Assembly: GCA_948567375.1 (NCBI GenBank)
Contig: OX419759.1
Location: forward strand, 12,058,744 to 12,122,743
DNA from: Lunularia cruciata
Lineage: Eukaryota > Streptophyta > Marchantiopsida > Lunulariales > Lunulariaceae
Direction of reading: 5' to 3'
DNA length: 64,000 nucleotides
The translations under genes were made by a program, and so were the position numbers. Position 1 is the first letter of the stretch, and the number at the start of each line of letters is the position of its first letter. A model generated the notes under the pieces. That model was given only the letters and a program-made list of their open reading frames with translations. It was not told where the DNA came from and made no database searches. Below, one piece after another: positions 61,381 to 64,000 of this stretch.

Positions 61381-61860
61381 AGATAGTTTCGAAGCCTTGA
61401 CTAAATGGGTACGGAGTGTGATCGGGAAAAGTATAGAAAAGGTATCGTTACGGAGATCGAGCCAAGTTCCTTATTATTAGCACCCTCTATATATATGAGG
61501 TGGTTTGTAGAAATAAGGAATAAGGAATTTTCCGTTCTCACTCTATAGTGCCTTGACTAAATGGGTACGGGGTGTGAGCCAAGTTCCTTATTATTAGCAC
61601 ACTCTATACGAGGTGGTTTGTAGAAATAAGGAATAAGGAATTATCCGTTCTCACTCCATAGTGCCTTGACTAAATGGGTACGGGGTGTGATCGGGAGGTA
61701 AAAAAGGTATTGTTACGGAGATTGGGCCAAGTTCCTTATTATTAGCACACTCTATATGAGGTGGTTCCTAGAAATAAGGAATAAGGAATTTTCCGTTCTC
61801 ACTCCATAGTGCATTGATTACGTATTAGGGTTAAGAAAGTTTATCGTTTAGGGTTAGAGT
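61296..61860. repeat. Three-copy tandem repeat with telomere-like words
   Basis: A unit beginning gccttgactaaatgggtacg starts at about 61,395, 61,551 and 61,664, containing ccaagttccttattattagc, gaggtggtt and aaggaataaggaatt. Unit lengths differ (about 156, 113 and 146 bp) through indels. The array is bracketed by telomere-like words: ctagggtttagggt near 61,302 and ttagggtt with gtttagggttag near 61,825-61,855. Confidence 0.8.
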
Positions 61861-61873
61861 GAAAGTGGCGGCC

Positions 61874-62030
61874 ACCAAAGGGAACATCCATGATGTACGA
61901 GAACACCCATGGTAATCATAAGTTGACAAACTTATGCACTAGACAACCTAGGTCACCAAAGGGAGCATCCATGATGTTCGAGAATACCCATGGTAATCAA
62001 AAGTTGAGAAATTTATACACTAGACGAGCG
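61874..62030. repeat. Two-copy tandem repeat
   Basis: The block ccaaagggaacatccatgat, followed by gttcgagaa-acccatggtaatca and cactagac, occurs at 61,876 and again at about 61,956 with a few changes; unit length about 80 bp. Confidence 0.8.
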
Positions 62031-62089
62031 GGAACACGATTTATATGGGATTTAATATGTTAATTTAGGATTAAATGGGATTTTTCTTG

Positions 62090-62300
62090 TCACTGCTCGT
62101 TGTTGCTCGTCGCTGCTTGTCGTTGCTCGTCGTTGCTTGACGCTGCTTGTTGTTGCTCGTCGCTAGCCGTAGCTACCCATCGCCGCCCATAGCCACTCGA
62201 TGGCGCTCGAAGCTCAAAGCTCGTTGGCGCCCATACAGGCTCGTTGCCGCTGGTAGATGCTGGTAGACACTCATTGCCGCGGGTAGTTGCTTGATAGTGC
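62090..62300. repeat. Imperfect triplet tract (gct/cgt rich)
   Basis: About 210 bp built from variants of cgttgctcgtcgctgcttg. On the minus strand it reads as a Gln, Ala, Ser and Asn-rich frame. The strong local skew explains the open frame, so I do not call a gene. Confidence 0.7.
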
Positions 62301-63960
62301 AAGTTGATTTTGCATCCAAATGTGAGCCTACATTGTAATCAGGTTTTTGCTAAATTTTTGTTGCACTTTTGGAGTAAAATTCCTTGATTGGTTGCCATAA
62401 GATGATGCAAATCATTTTCCATAACTCGCGCTATCTCCTTCACCACACTAATATATGTGGATATGAACCAACACACCAATGCAAAACTACAAAACCCACC
62501 GGTTTAGTTTACGGACAAGAGCATTTGCACAGCATTTGCATTTGCAGATGGTGAATTTGAATTTGAATAGTTGAGAGCGGCATTTTGGATCCGCCAAAAA
62601 ATTTCATAAATCCCATTTTAAGAATCACCCACCAGAAAAACGTGGCAACTCTCTCAAGAAGCCACATCATCTCTTTTGACAGTCATTCATTTCACTATGG
62701 AACTCCTAAATATCCGTAGTATAACGTCTGATTTTTATAAATGAATGCAAATTGCATGTGATATACTGTATAATAATTTATGAAGCATTCATTTATTAGC
62801 ACCTCACCTCCTTACAGAGTTCACTAAAAATAGTTATGAAGTTTGTTATTTATCCCGTAGACATCCGTCAAACCTATTTCTGAAACTCCCTAATGTTTGA
62901 GATTCCATATTTGTGGCGTTTAAAATACAATATCTATTTAATTACAATGCTTTATTCTTCTTGAAGGGAAAACATCTCATTGTAGTAATATGAAAGGAAA
63001 ATTGCTCAATCTCATATTGAGAAGCTATTGTAGTCAATGATATATATACTAGACCTCTCTTCAAAAGAAAGGGAATAATAGTCAATTAGAAAAAAATTAA
63101 AACAAGAATTTATAATTGAAATATTGTATCATTGTCGTGTTCTAAAGGTATTTAGAAATAGTGTAGATTTTGAAGTTTAATGTACAAGACGACATAGTGA
63201 CTGGTTTCAAAATTTGTGAACGTGTACCCGGGTGAAAAAGTTTTGATGCGCTAATAAATGAACCCCTTGGAATGGTGAAATTGATATTTAGTTTTAGTGC
63301 AAATTGTGTTCATTTATAAAAATCAAGCAAGGTATTTTGGATGTTTAGGCGTCTGTACGTGGGGTTTATTTCATAACTATTTTTAGTGAACTCTTAAAGT
63401 GATAATGTGCTAATAAATGAACCCCCTGGAATGGTGAAATTGATATTTAGTGCAAATTGTGTTCATTCATAAAAATCAAGCAAGATATTTCAGATGTTTG
63501 GAGAGACCGTATCAAAATATTCGTATGTTAGTCATAAAAAGTAACATGGTTTCTCAAGAAGGTTGCCATGTTTTGGGAGGGTGGATACGGTTGCAATGTT
63601 GTGTGGAGGGTCATTCATGGAAAAAAATTTGCAAATACAATTTGCTCCAAAACATCCCACACTTAACTAGAACTCAATTTCACCATTGTTGTGCTAATGG
63701 TGTGTGAACGCTCGTATCAAGAAACTAAGCAGTGTGTTTAGAAGTTTTGAATTGGTGTGGTGGTTCTTCTCAATAGATTAGTTTGACAATGGGGATAACG
63801 AGTTATGGAAAATAATCCCCGTCGCCCTATGGCAACCAAGAAAATGATTGAGGATTGAGAAATTTAACTCCAAAAGTGCAACAAAAATCATGCAATGGGA
63901 GATCAAGTACTTGATTGTAGTGCAGACTTACATTTGGATTTGCAACCAATCTAATCACTA
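62300..63960. mobile_element. Large imperfect foldback element, ~1.65 kb
   Basis: The left half matches the reverse complement of the right half in order. Pairs include tttttgttgcacttttggag (62,354) with ccaaaagtgcaacaaaaatc (63,872), ggttgccata (62,391) with tatggcaacc (63,829), gaaccaacacaccaatgcaa (62,466) with the strand opposite 63,747-63,767, gtggcaactctctcaagaag (62,642) with 63,554-63,573, and gttcactaaaaatagttatg (62,819) with cataactatttttagtgaac (63,372). The centre is near 63,100. The right half also repeats the block gctaataaatgaacccc at 63,250 and 63,410. The structure suggests a non-autonomous foldback or MITE-like DNA transposon; no transposase is visible. The right border may lie near or past the window end. 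Confidence 0.8.
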
Positions 63961-64000
63961 GGGAATTTTGGATAATTGTTGAGAATTGCTTCTTTTGTAC

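Noticed and set aside
1-64000. CRISPR arrays, bacterial operons, origins.
   Set aside because: No regularly spaced direct repeats of that kind, no bacterial gene packing; the genes are spliced and plant-like.

Overview
The window is nuclear DNA of a land plant. The genes have many short exons with GT/AG introns of roughly 85-900 bp, there is a chromodomain Ty3/gypsy retrotransposon, and there is an inserted piece of plastid DNA (trnV-GAC to rrn16). I cannot place the species further. Most short open frames in the window are chance; the real genes are spliced, and their exon joins were checked here by reading-frame phase.

The main structure is a direct segmental duplication. Copy A runs from the left edge to about 18,921. 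Copy B runs from 41,229 to about 59,700. A unique spacer of about 22 kb separates them. Each copy holds two convergent redox genes: a plus-strand protein with two GST-N/thioredoxin-like domains, and a minus-strand HI0933/BaiN-type FAD oxidoreductase. In copy B both genes reconstruct in perfect phase: 9 exons giving 327 aa, and 15 exons giving about 467 aa, with the oxidoreductase N-terminal exons lying beyond the duplicated part. In copy A both are pseudogenes. They have lost the CPFC exon and the last oxidoreductase exon, and carry stops, frameshifts and broken splice sites. Copy A was also hit by a 6.5 kb chromovirus-type LTR element (8,634-15,159). Copy B instead carries a separate insertion of about 5 kb (44,070-49,128), a 55 bp U6 snRNA-derived insertion, and a palindromic insertion in an oxidoreductase intron.

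The spacer holds three clear items: an intronless nepenthesin-like aspartic protease (28,237-29,694, minus), a decayed plastid-DNA insertion (about 36,010-36,800), and a seven-exon inositol-transporter-type sugar porter (37,174-41,153, minus) whose start codon lies only 75 bp from the copy B boundary. The rest of the spacer is AT-rich, repeat-derived or unrecognised. The right end (61.3-64 kb) is repeat territory: telomere-like words, short tandem repeats, a skewed triplet tract and a foldback element of about 1.65 kb.

The observations most worth following are the lopsided fate of the duplicated redox gene pair, the U6 fragment with a 4 bp target duplication, a 730-codon transposon reading frame whose six internal stops are all TAG, and the two strong foldback structures.
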